From: Hymenobacter guriensis
Lineage (GTDB): Bacteria > Bacteroidota > Bacteroidia > Cytophagales > Hymenobacteraceae
Reading direction: 5' to 3'
NCBI RefSeq assembly: GCF_015773195.1
Contig: NZ_JADWYK010000001.1
Coordinates: 186,001 to 250,000 of the forward strand
DNA: 64,000 nt
Part shown: piece after piece, positions 34,850-43,194 of the stretch
Numbering within the stretch: position 1 is the first letter of the stretch
How the letters are laid out: every line of letters begins with the position of its first letter
Translations under genes and position numbers: made by a program
The notes under the pieces: generated by a model
Seen by the model: only the letters and a program-made list of their open reading frames with translations
The model's database searches: none
Told to the model about the DNA's origin: nothing

Positions 34850-35419
34850 TTACTGCTCCTGCCTCAGGATTTCGATGGTAAGCTGGCTGAAACTATCGTC
34901 CAGGTTGTCGTACACCATGCCGGTGCACAGGCACATCTTGCGCTCATTCTCCATCAGAATGCCGTAGTTTTTGCAGCTGGAGCAGCCCTTCCAGAAGTCG
35001 TCTGACTGGGTAAGCTCGGGGAAGGTGACGGGGCGGTAGCCCAGCTCGTTGTTGATCTTCATCACGGCCGCCGAGGTAGTGATGCCGAAGATCTTCGCCT
35101 GCGGGTACTTGGTGCGCGACAGTTCAAACACGCGGTGCTTGATGGCACGGCCCAGGCCTTCTTTGCGCAGCTCGGTGTTTACAATCAGCCCCGAGTTGAC
35201 CACGAACTTCGCATCCTCGAAAGTCTCGATGTAACAGAAACCAGCCAACTGGTCATCGATAAAGGCGATGATAGCGTCGCCCTTTTCCATCTTCTTAATC
35301 AGATAGTTAGGATCGCGCTTGGCAATACCTACGCCCCGCGCTTTGGCGGACTCGGCATACCATTGACAGAGGGTTTCCACATACTGCGCATCGGCAGCAC
35401 TGGCGACTCGTAAAATCAT
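34850..35419 (-). CDS. GNAT-family N-acyltransferase, likely first step of arginine synthesis
   Basis: A 189-residue GNAT protein. The acetyl-CoA loop is LRKEGLGRAIKHRV, preceded by the strand AGFCYIETFEDAKFVVNSGLIVNTE. The C-terminal third has a CSSC and a CLC cysteine group (WKGCSSCKNYGI, KMCLCTG). It opens the minus-strand arg run, so it is a good candidate for the glutamate N-acyltransferase (ArgA role), acetyl or succinyl. The window holds no argJ or classical argA. Function is inferred from position and fold, not from residue-level proof. Confidence 0.8.
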   Translation of the reverse strand: MILRVASAADAQYVETLCQWYAESAKARGVGIAKRDPNYLIKKMEKGDAIIAFIDDQLAGFCYIETFEDAKFVVNSGLIVNTELRKEGLGRAIKHRVFELSRTKYPQAKIFGITTSAAVMKINNELGYRPVTFPELTQSDDFWKGCSSCKNYGILMENERKMCLCTGMVYDNLDDSFSQLTIEILRQEQ

Positions 35420-35715
35420 GGTCAGGACTCGGTTAGTGGCCGGGGTTATACGGCTACAGACTCGGAAAGACGAAAAAGAGAGGATGCAGGCGAGGCTGCT
35501 TGGGGCTCCGGCGGCAGGGCCGGAAGCAGGTAAAAACCCGGAAGTGCGGTGGGCCAGTCAGGCCAGGGAGCGGGGCGTTCCGGCCGGGGGCCGGAAGAAG
35601 TCACACTAGAAGTTACACTCGGACTAAGGTCAGTTGATTCGTGAAGGTTCTCTTGGGGTGGGGCTCCGGTAGGAGGCCCGGCGTCGGTTCGCGGTAGAGG
35701 CGGAACCCAGACGTA

Positions 35716-35801
35716 CTATTGCAGCCAGCGGTTAAGCTGGCATGATTCGCACGACCAGACAAGGTCGTCGCAGAAGCGCAATAGAAGAGAGTTGAATCAT
35801 G
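35716..35801. ncRNA. Candidate structured RNA (three-way junction) upstream of argB
   Basis: A closing stem CTATTGC (35716-35722) pairs with 35778-35784. It encloses hairpin 1, GCCAGC with GCTGGC (35724-35741, 6-base loop), and hairpin 2, GCACGACC with GGTCGTCGC (35749-35771, one bulge, 6-base loop). An alternative pairing joins CATGATTC (35741-35748) to GAATCATG (35794-35801), which would compete. This could be a leader or riboswitch-like element of argB. The strand is uncertain, and no known family is recognised. Confidence 0.4.
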
Positions 35802-35836
35802 ACGGTTGCCGCGGGGCGGCGAGGGAGTGTTTCGCC

Positions 35837-35853
35837 GTTTAAATCATTTAAAC
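35837..35853. promoter_or_regulatory. 17-bp palindrome, possible arginine operator
   Basis: GTTTAAAT-C-ATTTAAAC is a perfect odd palindrome in the divergent arg control region, about 170 bases before argB. Its position suggests a dimeric regulator site. I saw no second copy before argH or argF'. Confidence 0.45.
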
Positions 35854-36019
35854 CGCGAATTCGTTGCAATACTAGATGTTTTTTTTTGGAAACTTTACCG
35901 CTCCCAGGGCAAAAAATATTGTTCCTACCGGTGGCATTCTCCCAACTGCTCTTCTGAATTAGCTCCCGTTTTGGGCCACAACGTTACCGTTACGGCCGTT
36001 TTCCTCTCCCTCCTACTGT

Positions 36020-36802
36020 ATGCGTGAAGGCCTGAAAATTTTTAAAATCGGCGGCGGAATCATTGACGATGAAAGTCAGCTGCGGCAGTTTCTGCGGGAG
36101 CTAGCCCAGGTTTCGGGTCGCAAGCTGCTGGTCCACGGCGGGGGCAAAGGCGCCAGCCAGATGCTCCGCGACCTGGGCATCGAGCCCCAGATGGTGCAGG
36201 GCCGCCGCATCACCGACGCCGCCACGCTCGATATCGTGACCATGTTTTACGCCGGCAAAACCAACAAGCAGGTGGTAAGCTTGCTGCAGGCAGAGGGCGT
36301 AAATGCCCTGGGCCTTTCGGGGGCCGATGGGAACGTCATCCAAGCCGTGAAGCGCCCAGTTAAGGACATCGACTACGGCTTTGTGGGCGACCTGCCGGCC
36401 CATGCGGTAAACGCCGAATTCGTAGGCCAGCTGCTGGAAATGCACCTGATGCCCGTGTTTTGCGCCATCACCCACGATGGAGTGGGCCAGCTGCTCAACA
36501 CCAACGCCGACACTATTGCCGGCAGCCTAGCCCAGGCCCTGGCTGCTCAGTACGAGGTGGAGCTGCACTTCTGCTTCGAGAAAGACGGCGTGCTACGTGA
36601 CCTCAACGACGAAGCCTCCGTCATCCCCCAAATCACCGCCGCCGAGTATCAGCAGCTCAAAGCCGAGGGCGTCATTGCGGCCGGGATGGTGCCCAAGCTG
36701 GATAATGCCTTTGCCGCACTGGAAGCCGGGGTGGAGCGGGTAGTCATCGAAAACGCCCTGCGCATCAACGAGCCGGTAAAAACGATTCTATGCGGATTCT
36801 AG
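36020..36802 (+). CDS. argB: Acetylglutamate kinase family protein
   Basis: A 260-residue amino-acid kinase that phosphorylates N-acyl-glutamate. It starts GLKIFKIGGGIIDD, with VHGGGKGASQML for substrate, a GRRITDAATLDIVTMFYAGKTNK segment, GLSGADGNVIQAV, and an ADTIAGSLA nucleotide site. The C-terminal ITAAEYQQLKAEGVIAAGMVPKLDNAFAALEAGVERVVI is typical. In Bacteroides the homologue uses N-succinyl-glutamate, so acyl specificity is open here as for argF'. The last 13 bases overlap argE, so the two are coupled. It starts the plus-strand arg unit. Confidence 0.94.
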   Translation: MREGLKIFKIGGGIIDDESQLRQFLRELAQVSGRKLLVHGGGKGASQMLRDLGIEPQMVQGRRITDAATLDIVTMFYAGKTNKQVVSLLQAEGVNALGLSGADGNVIQAVKRPVKDIDYGFVGDLPAHAVNAEFVGQLLEMHLMPVFCAITHDGVGQLLNTNADTIAGSLAQALAAQYEVELHFCFEKDGVLRDLNDEASVIPQITAAEYQQLKAEGVIAAGMVPKLDNAFAALEAGVERVVIENALRINEPVKTILCGF

Positions 36803-37869
36803 AGGAAAAGCTAGTGCGCCTAGCCATTATTCTGCTCAAAGATTTAATTAAAATACCTTCTTTTTCAAGAGAAGAAGATAAAACAGCCGTTGCTATCAGG
36901 TCTTTTTTGCGGAGTAATGGCGCCGCCCCGCAGCGTGACGCCAACAACGTATGGGCGGTGTCTAAGCGCTTTGACCCGACCAAGCCGACCATTCTGCTCA
37001 ACTCCCATCACGACACCGTGAAGCCCGGCGCTTCCTGGACCTACGACCCATTTGGAGCGGTGGTAGAAAGCGACCGGCTGACCGGCTTGGGCAGCAACGA
37101 TGCAGGAGCTTCGGCGGTGAGTCTGCTGGCCACGTTCCTCTACTTCGAGCACCAGGAAACTGAACCGCCCTTCAACCTGATCTGCGCCATTACCGCGGAA
37201 GAAGAAATATCGGGCCAGAACGGCATTCGACGCCTGCTGCCGCTGCTACCACGGATTGACCTGGGCATTGTGGGTGAACCGACGCAGATGGACCTGGCCG
37301 TGGCCGAGAAGGGCTTGGTGGTGCTCGACTGCGTAGCGCACGGCCGCACCGGGCACGCCGCCCGTGAGGAAGGCGAAAATGCCCTCTACAAAGCCCTCGA
37401 CGACGTGCAGCGCTTGCGCGAGTTCCGGTTTGAGCGGGTGTCGGAGCTGCTGGGCCCGGTGAAGCTGACCGTTACGCAGATTCAGGCCGGCTCCCAGCAC
37501 AATGTGGTGCCCGACCGGTGCACGTTCGTGGCCGATGTGCGCACCAACGAGCTGTACACCAACCCGGAAGTGGTGGAAATTGTGCGTGGCCTGATCGGGG
37601 CCGACGTGACCCCGCGCTCCACCCACCTCAACTCCTCGCGCATCCCGCTCACGCACCCGCTGGTACAGCGCGGCCTGGCCTTAGGCCGCCGCACGTTTGG
37701 CTCCGTCACCCTCTCCGACCAGTCGATGATGCCCTTCACTACCGTCAAAATCGGCCCTGGCGATTCAGCCCGCTCGCATACCCCGGATGAATACATTTTG
37801 CTCAGCGAAATCCGGGCTGGCGTGCGGGGCTACGTGGAGCTGTTAGATGGACTGGAGCTGATGGCTTAG
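36790..37869 (+). CDS. argE: M20-family N-acyl-ornithine/citrulline deacylase
   Basis: A 359-residue zinc peptidase-type amidohydrolase. Metal ligands are in LLNSHHDTVKPG, the GLGSNDAGAS aspartate and the AEEEISG glutamates. A dimerisation or lid domain follows (GRTGHAAREEGENALYKALDD), and the final His ligand is in ARSHTPDEY. It removes the acyl group from the urea-cycle-like intermediate, most likely N-acyl-citrulline given the argF' route. It overlaps argB by 13 bases at its start and a convergent VOC gene by 4 bases at its stop. Confidence 0.9.
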   Translation: MRILEEKLVRLAIILLKDLIKIPSFSREEDKTAVAIRSFLRSNGAAPQRDANNVWAVSKRFDPTKPTILLNSHHDTVKPGASWTYDPFGAVVESDRLTGLGSNDAGASAVSLLATFLYFEHQETEPPFNLICAITAEEEISGQNGIRRLLPLLPRIDLGIVGEPTQMDLAVAEKGLVVLDCVAHGRTGHAAREEGENALYKALDDVQRLREFRFERVSELLGPVKLTVTQIQAGSQHNVVPDRCTFVADVRTNELYTNPEVVEIVRGLIGADVTPRSTHLNSSRIPLTHPLVQRGLALGRRTFGSVTLSDQSMMPFTTVKIGPGDSARSHTPDEYILLSEIRAGVRGYVELLDGLELMA

Positions 37870-38330
37870 GCGTTTTCGATGGCTGCCATGTCAATTTTTT
37901 GCATCTGCATCATAGCCGCCATCTTGCGCTGCCGCTGGGCGGGGTCGGCACTGCCCAGGAGTTGGAACATGTTGGCTGGGGTGATTTGCCAGGAGACGCC
38001 AAACCGGTCTTTCAGCCAGCCACAGTCGCCGGGCGCCCCGCCATTGGCCGTTAGCTTGTCCCAGAGCGCATCAATTTCGGCTTGGTCGGCACAGCTGACC
38101 GACAGTGATATGCCCGTACTGAACGTGAAGTATGGCCCACCGTTCAGGGCCACGTACTTTTGCCCGGCCAGTTCAAACTCCACCGTCATCACGCTGCCAG
38201 CCGGCATGTATGTTCCGGCGGTATAGTGTGTCATGCGGGTGATTTTTGACTCCGGAAAAAGGCTGGTATACAATTGAGCCGCTTCTTCAGCCTGGTTGTT
38301 GAAAGTCAGGAACGTGGTAATTTTCTGCAT
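37866..38330 (-). CDS. VOC-family (PhnB-like) protein
   Basis: A 154-residue vicinal-oxygen-chelate protein of the PhnB/3-demethylubiquinone-methyltransferase-like subgroup. It begins ITTFLTFNNQAEEAAQLYTSLFPESKITR, with VEFELAGQKYVALNGGPYF, LWDKLTANGG and the hallmark CGWLKDRFGVSWQI then MMQMQKIDMAAIE at the end. Small soluble dimers of this group are mostly of unknown function. A minus-strand TACCTTTA -7 element is at 38366-38359. It interrupts the plus-strand arg unit between argE and argH. Confidence 0.87.
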   Translation of the reverse strand: MQKITTFLTFNNQAEEAAQLYTSLFPESKITRMTHYTAGTYMPAGSVMTVEFELAGQKYVALNGGPYFTFSTGISLSVSCADQAEIDALWDKLTANGGAPGDCGWLKDRFGVSWQITPANMFQLLGSADPAQRQRKMAAMMQMQKIDMAAIENA

Positions 38331-38358
38331 AACGGAGGAGGATGGTGAAGAACTTACC

Positions 38359-38385
38359 TAAAGGTAGGGAGCCGCCCTACCTTGA
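38359..38385. promoter_or_regulatory. Inverted repeat carrying -7-like elements on both strands
   Basis: AAGGTAGGG (38361-38369) and CCCTACCTT (38375-38383) form a 9-base hairpin with a 5-base loop. Reading out from it gives TACCTTTA on the minus strand towards the VOC gene and TACCTTGA on the plus strand towards argH. Confidence 0.5.
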
Positions 38386-38495
38386 TAGGAGGCCGAAAAC
38401 GACAAAAAACAGGCAGTTTGCGACGCAGTTGCTCCTGCCATTACACATAGTACCCATTCCCCGGCCTCCGAGCCGGAACCACCACTAGTCAGCGC

Positions 38496-39809
38496 ATGAA
38501 AATCTGGGATAAAGGCATTGCCGTCGATAAGAAGATTGAACAGTTTACCGTGGGCCGCGACCGGGAGCTGGATATATACCTGGCGCAGTTCGACGTGCAG
38601 GCTTCCCGGGCCCAGGCCAACATGCTAGCCGGCGCGGGCCTGATTTCCGGGGAAGAAAACCAGCAGCTGCAACAGGGCCTGCAGGAGCTGGCCGCCCAGC
38701 TGGAAGCCGGCACGTTCACCATCGGCGAGGACTACGAGGACGTGCACTCCAAAATCGAATCCTACCTGACCGAGCATTACGGCGACGCGGGCAAGAAAAT
38801 TCATACGGCCCGTTCCCGCAACGACCAGGTACTGACGGCCATTCAGCTGTTTCTGAAAGACTACACCCAGCGCGCTGCCGCCCGCACCCTGGAGCTAGTC
38901 GAAGTCCTACTGCAGAAAGCCGAGGCGCACAAGGAAGACCTGATGCCCGGCTACACCCACTTTCAGGCGGCCATGCCCAGCTCCTTTGGGCTGTGGTTTT
39001 CGGCTTACGCCGAGCATTTGCTGCTGGACCTGGCTTTGTTTGAAGCGGCGTATACCATAGCCGACCAAAACCCGCTGGGCTCGGGGGCGGGCTTCGGCTC
39101 CTCCTTCCCCATCGACCGGCTGCAGACCACCCGGGAAATGGCGTTTGGCAACCTGGCCGTGAGCAGCGTGGGGGCCCAGATGCTACGGGGCAAAACCGAG
39201 AAGACCGTGGCCTTTGCGCTGGCCGGCATGGCCGCCACCCTGGCCAAAATGGCCTACGACCTGGTGCTCTACAACGGGCAGGATATGGCCTTCGTGGAAC
39301 TACCGGCGGCCTTCACCACCGGCTCCAGCATCATGCCGCACAAGAAAAACCCCGACGTGTTTGAGCTGATTCGGGCGCGCTGCAACGCCCTGCAGGCTTT
39401 GCCCAACACCCTCATGCTGGCCACCAGCAACCTGCCCAGCGGCTACCACCGCGACTTCCAGATTCTGAAGGAAATCCTGTTCGAGCCCATGACGCAGTTC
39501 CTGGGCATTCTGGACATTGTGCTGTTTGCCCTGCCCCAGCTGCGCATCAAGCCCGACCTGCTCAACCAGCCCAAGTACGACGCCGTATTTACCGTCGAAA
39601 ACATCAACCAGCTTATTCAGGCCGGGGTGCCCTTCCGCGAAGCCTACAAGCAGGTGGGCCGGGCCGTGGAAGATGGCTCCTACGTGCCGCACAAGCAGTT
39701 TCAGACCACCCACCTGGGCAGCGTGCACAACCTGGGGATGGAGGAAATTCGGGCGAAAGTGGCGCGGTTCCAAGCCGGGAGCCGGCTGCTTACTTCTGCG
39801 CAATCGTAA
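38496..39809 (+). CDS. argH: Argininosuccinate lyase
   Basis: A 437-residue member of the fumarase/aspartase superfamily that splits argininosuccinate to arginine and fumarate. Conserved regions are TARSRNDQVLTAIQLFLKD, MPGYTHFQAAMPSSFG, PLGSGAGFGSSFPIDR and the catalytic signature GSSIMPHKKNPDVFELIRA. It is slightly shorter than E. coli ArgH at the C-terminus. Its start is 110 bases after a plus-strand -7-like element. Downstream lies about 215 bases of spacer without a clear terminator, then a TetR gene. Confidence 0.95.
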   Translation: MKIWDKGIAVDKKIEQFTVGRDRELDIYLAQFDVQASRAQANMLAGAGLISGEENQQLQQGLQELAAQLEAGTFTIGEDYEDVHSKIESYLTEHYGDAGKKIHTARSRNDQVLTAIQLFLKDYTQRAAARTLELVEVLLQKAEAHKEDLMPGYTHFQAAMPSSFGLWFSAYAEHLLLDLALFEAAYTIADQNPLGSGAGFGSSFPIDRLQTTREMAFGNLAVSSVGAQMLRGKTEKTVAFALAGMAATLAKMAYDLVLYNGQDMAFVELPAAFTTGSSIMPHKKNPDVFELIRARCNALQALPNTLMLATSNLPSGYHRDFQILKEILFEPMTQFLGILDIVLFALPQLRIKPDLLNQPKYDAVFTVENINQLIQAGVPFREAYKQVGRAVEDGSYVPHKQFQTTHLGSVHNLGMEEIRAKVARFQAGSRLLTSAQS

Positions 39810-40025
39810 AACTACCGGGAAAGCAACGCAGGTATTCGGCTGAATGGCCGGCGGCAATTGTACTAACCGCTTAGTTGGCGCGTTAGGCCGCTTCCGGTAA
39901 TTTTCCGGCTGACTGCGCAAAAAAACCAGCGTGTTTAGTGTATAAGCCCGAACTTGCGGGCTTACTGAAGCCCGTAGCGTTTCGGCAATGCTTGCGCGCC
40001 ACGTTTCCTTAACCTGAATTTTTCC

Positions 40026-40556
40026 ATGAGCACCCGCAAACAGCATATTGCTCAGGTGGCTTTGCAGCTATTTGGAGAAAAGGGCTACGAGAATGCCTCT
40101 ACGCAACTGATTGCGAAGGCCGCCGGCGTCTCGGAAGCCCTTATTTTCAAGCACTTCGGCTCCAAGGACCAGCTGCTGGAGTTTGTCGTGAAGAATGGCT
40201 ATAAGCGCATTATCGAGGATAACCGCGGCGGCCTGAACGAGCCGGATCCGCTTACCTTCATCCACAGCGTGATTGAGCTGCCCTACAAGCTGGTGCAGGA
40301 TGAGCCCTTCTTCTGGAAGCTGCAATACCGCCTGGCCGACTCCGACATGGCGCGCCAGCAGCACGAGCGGTTTATGCGTCCCGTGCCGGCCCTGCTACGC
40401 CAGGCTTTCGAGAAACTGGGCTACGCCGAACCCGAAAAAGAAGCCAAGCTCCTGCTGATTCTGGTAGAAGCTCTCTGGAAAATCGAAGCCAACAAAACCG
40501 ATGAAAACGTACGCGAAATGCTGGACTTCATTAAGCAGAAGTATCAGATGCAGTAA
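40026..40556 (+). CDS. TetR-family transcriptional regulator
   Basis: A 176-residue protein. The N-terminal helix-turn-helix reads RKQHIAQVALQLFGEKGYENASTQLIAKAAGVSEALIFKHFGSKDQLLEFV, a textbook TetR DNA-binding domain. The remaining helical region is the ligand-binding and dimer domain. No target is obvious: the genes before and after are argH and a hypothetical. There is no clear palindrome in its upstream gap. Confidence 0.9.
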   Translation: MSTRKQHIAQVALQLFGEKGYENASTQLIAKAAGVSEALIFKHFGSKDQLLEFVVKNGYKRIIEDNRGGLNEPDPLTFIHSVIELPYKLVQDEPFFWKLQYRLADSDMARQQHERFMRPVPALLRQAFEKLGYAEPEKEAKLLLILVEALWKIEANKTDENVREMLDFIKQKYQMQ

Positions 40557-40572
40557 GCAATTTTGTTAGCTA

Positions 40573-41148
40573 ATGACAAGTGAGCAATCTGAGGTTTATT
40601 GGCAATCAGAATACCCAGCCGTCCCGCCACTATCAGATCTTTTTCGGAATAAATTAACAGATACTTGGTTTAGAGTACATAGCCTACCAGAATCAAAACG
40701 CTACCCTAGCAACACTGTAGACCTTGCTATTCTTCTACATCGCCAGAATACGCTTATTACCGATTTGCTTGGTACCAGGCCTCAACTTCTGCTAGTAACG
40801 GGAGAGTATGACTTTGCCTCTGTTGCAAATAAGAAAGGGCTGTTTTCACCGGAAGGCTCGATTCAAGACTTGGCCTTTACGGAGCTTAAACCCTTCATAT
40901 TGAATCAGCTGGAACCTGACCCCAGAATACCTGATGGATATGCTATTGGTGACCTTTATAGAATCGTCTTTGTGAGAATTGATTGGCAGCCTGAAAAGTG
41001 GAATTCAATTCTCGAAGAAATTGCTCAGGGTGAACTGCGGGCTTTTTTCATCTCCGTTGCTAATAAATACCTGATTGCACCCTATGACGGAGGCGTAGAT
41101 GTAATTGTGAAGAGTACCCCTACTCGCAATTTTTACAAAAAAATATAA
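40573..41148 (+). CDS. Conserved hypothetical protein, possibly immunity-like
   Basis: A 191-residue soluble protein starting 16 bases after the TetR gene. Its base composition is much lower in GC than its neighbours, suggesting recent arrival. Visible stretches are TWFRVHSLPESKRYPSNTVD, LLLVTGEYD and YRIVFVRIDWQPEKWNSILEEIAQGELRAFFISV. The combination of an RVHSLPESKRYP segment and a beta-rich second half occurs in scattered Bacteroidota proteins of unknown role. A link to toxin immunity is a guess. No toxin gene is next to it. The gap 41149-41270 is AT-rich and empty. Confidence 0.55.
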   Translation: MTSEQSEVYWQSEYPAVPPLSDLFRNKLTDTWFRVHSLPESKRYPSNTVDLAILLHRQNTLITDLLGTRPQLLLVTGEYDFASVANKKGLFSPEGSIQDLAFTELKPFILNQLEPDPRIPDGYAIGDLYRIVFVRIDWQPEKWNSILEEIAQGELRAFFISVANKYLIAPYDGGVDVIVKSTPTRNFYKKI

Positions 41149-41270
41149 GGCTTGGCTATCCTCTAGAGCTGACGGGTTATAGTATAAATCCTAATTAATT
41201 CGACTGCCGGAATCGAGCAGTCTACTGCAAAATAGAAAAGTCATTCGATTTTCGACCTGAGGAGCGTCTA

Positions 41271-41465
41271 TTAGCCTTTGGCGCGGTAGCGTTTCACCAC
41301 GCCTACCACCAGCCAGACCGCAGCGGCCAATTGCGTAGCCAAACCGGCCAGGGAGAGTTCAACGCCCCCTTCCCAGTGCTGAACTCTGAACAGACTGCCC
41401 ACCAGCAAAAAACCACAGCCAGCCATGAAGAGGAGGACAGATAGCAATACGGTTTTGGTCATCAT
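41271..41465 (-). CDS. Small two-helix membrane protein
   Basis: About 64 residues with two membrane helices, TVLLSVLLFMAGCGFLLVGSLF and ELSLAGLATQLAAAVWLVVGV, joined by RVQHWEGG, and a basic end (KRYRAKG). The loop motif resembles the short linker of GldL-like and DUF-type membrane proteins in Bacteroidota, but no function can be given. Start is ATG at 41465 or the adjacent ATG at 41462. A terminator lies upstream, so it is probably transcribed alone. Confidence 0.55.
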   Translation of the reverse strand: MMTKTVLLSVLLFMAGCGFLLVGSLFRVQHWEGGVELSLAGLATQLAAAVWLVVGVVKRYRAKG

Positions 41466-41502
41466 TGAAAAAAGATATACAAGCAACTCAAACATAACAC
41501 AA

Positions 41503-41540
41503 AAGCGCCGCCCCGACGTTGCAGTTGGGGCGGCGCTTGT
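41503..41540 (-). terminator. Terminator after lpdA
   Basis: A 12-base GC-rich stem AAGCGCCGCCCC (41503-41514) pairs with 41527-41538. On the minus strand it is followed by a T-rich stretch, just downstream of the lpdA stop. Confidence 0.8.
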
Positions 41541-41561
41541 GCGTTGCAGCCTAGCCGTAGG

Positions 41562-42956
41562 CTACAGGTGAATCACCTCGCCGTAGGCGGCGGCGGCGGC
41601 TTCCATAATGGCTTCCGACATGGTAGGGTGCGGGTGCACCGCTTTGATGATTTCGTGGCCGGTGGTTTCGAGTTTGCGGGCTACCACCACTTCGGCAATC
41701 ATTTCCGTCACGTTGGAGCCAATCATGTGGGCGCCCAGCCACTCGCCGTACTTCTTGTCGAAGATGACCTTCACGAAGCCGTCCTTGGCGCCGCTGGCCG
41801 AGGCTTTGCCCGAGGCCGAGAACGGGAATTTGCCCACCAGAATATCGTAGCCCTGCTTTTTGGCTTCCTCTTCGGTGAGTCCCACCGAGGCAATTTCCGG
41901 GGAAGCGTAGGTACAGCCGGGAATGTTCTGGTAGTTGAGCGGCTCGGGATGGTGGCCGGCAATTTTTTCCACGCAGATGATACCCTCGGCCGAAGCCACG
42001 TGGGCCAGCGCCGGGCCGGGCACGATGTCGCCGATGGCGTATACGCCGGGCACGTTGGTCTGGTAAAAGTCGTCCACGATGACGCGGCCTTTCTCCACTT
42101 TGATGCCCAGCTCTTCAATGCCGATGTTTTCGAGGTTGGTGACCACGCCGGCGGCGCTCAGCACCACGTCGCAGGCAATCTGCTGGTCGCCTTTGGCGGT
42201 TTTCACCGTCACGGTGCAGCCTGCGCCGCTGGTATCTACCTTGGTTACCTCCGCCGAGGTCAGCACGTTCACGCCGATTTTCTTGAAGGACTTCTCCATC
42301 TGGCGCGACACCTCTTCATCTTCCACGGGCACGATGCGCGGCAGGTATTCCACCAGCGTTACTTCCGAGCCCATAGTGCGGTAGAAGTAGGCAAACTCCA
42401 CGCCGATGGCGCCGGAACCCACTACCACGAGGCGCTTGGGCAGCTCGGGCAGCACCATGGCCTGCCGGTACCCAATGATTTTCTTGCCGTCGATGGGTAG
42501 GGCGGGCAGCTCGCGCGAGCGGGCTCCGGTGGCCAGGATGATGTGCTTGGCCTCCACGATTTCCTTGGCGCCGCCTTCCTTGGTTACTTCCACTTTGCCG
42601 GGAGCCAGCACCTTGCCGGTGCCCGATACTACCTCAATCTTGTTTTTCTTGAACAGGAAGTTGATGCCCTTGCTCATGCCGTCGGCCACGCCGCGGCTGC
42701 GCTGAATCACGGCCCCGAAGTCGTAGCCCACGCCGTCGGCCTTCAGCCCGTAGTCTTTGGCATGGTTGAGGTACTCAAACACCTGGGCGCTTTTCAGCAG
42801 CGCTTTGGTAGGAATACAGCCCCAGTTGAGGCAGATGCCGCCGAGCGACTCCCGCTCCACCACGCCTACTTTCAAACCCAGCTGCGAAGCCCGGATAGCG
42901 GCTACGTAGCCCCCGGGGCCGCTGCCAATCACGACCACGTCGAATTGCAATGCCAT
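41562..42956 (-). CDS. lpdA: Dihydrolipoyl dehydrogenase (E3)
   Basis: A 464-residue flavoprotein disulfide reductase. The FAD motif is VVVIGSGPGGYVAAIRASQLG, the redox pair lies in GGICLNWGCIPTKALLKS, the NAD motif is VVVGSGAIGVEFAYFYRTMG, the second FAD motif is GVYAIGDIVPGPALAHVASAEG, and the catalytic His-Glu pair is in AVHPHPTMSEAIMEAA. It reoxidises dihydrolipoamide in 2-oxoacid dehydrogenase and glycine cleavage complexes. No other complex subunit is nearby, so it probably serves several. The terminator at 41503-41540 follows. Confidence 0.96.
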   Translation of the reverse strand: MALQFDVVVIGSGPGGYVAAIRASQLGLKVGVVERESLGGICLNWGCIPTKALLKSAQVFEYLNHAKDYGLKADGVGYDFGAVIQRSRGVADGMSKGINFLFKKNKIEVVSGTGKVLAPGKVEVTKEGGAKEIVEAKHIILATGARSRELPALPIDGKKIIGYRQAMVLPELPKRLVVVGSGAIGVEFAYFYRTMGSEVTLVEYLPRIVPVEDEEVSRQMEKSFKKIGVNVLTSAEVTKVDTSGAGCTVTVKTAKGDQQIACDVVLSAAGVVTNLENIGIEELGIKVEKGRVIVDDFYQTNVPGVYAIGDIVPGPALAHVASAEGIICVEKIAGHHPEPLNYQNIPGCTYASPEIASVGLTEEEAKKQGYDILVGKFPFSASGKASASGAKDGFVKVIFDKKYGEWLGAHMIGSNVTEMIAEVVVARKLETTGHEIIKAVHPHPTMSEAIMEAAAAAYGEVIHL

Positions 42957-43194
42957 ATGTTGGAAATTTGCTTGCGGAAGAAGACTTTCTTGCCGTAGTT
43001 TTGATGAAAACTGCCCTGTCGAAAAAAGGCAGACAACTGGCCGAAAGCCCTTGCTTTCGCAACCGGGGGTAAAGATAAAGAGGGAAAGTTATCCGGCTAA
43101 GCTCCCGCGCGGGCAAATAGCTGGCATAAAAAATGCACCCCGGTGCATTCCTTTAATTAATACAACTTTCACGGTTTTTTTGTATTTTCGCCAC

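Larger units (their letters stand above)
35420..36019. other. 600-base divergent gap between the GNAT gene and argB
   Basis: Unusually long for this genome. The first part is GC-rich without a convincing ORF. It contains a three-stem structured stretch (35716-35801), a GC hairpin GCCGC-GGG-GCGGC (35808-35820), a 17-bp palindrome (35837-35853) and a nine-T run (35879-35887). It is probably the control region of both arg units. Confidence 0.5.

Noticed and set aside
35418..35840. SRP RNA, RNase P RNA or tmRNA in the long arg control region
   Set aside because: A GGCCGGAAG word and several hairpins first suggested it, but the conserved SRP loop sequence, RNase P P4 words and tmRNA ends are missing.
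41271..41465. Assignment of the small membrane protein as GldL
   Set aside because: Only a short loop motif resembles GldL; the protein is far too short and has no gliding genes nearby.
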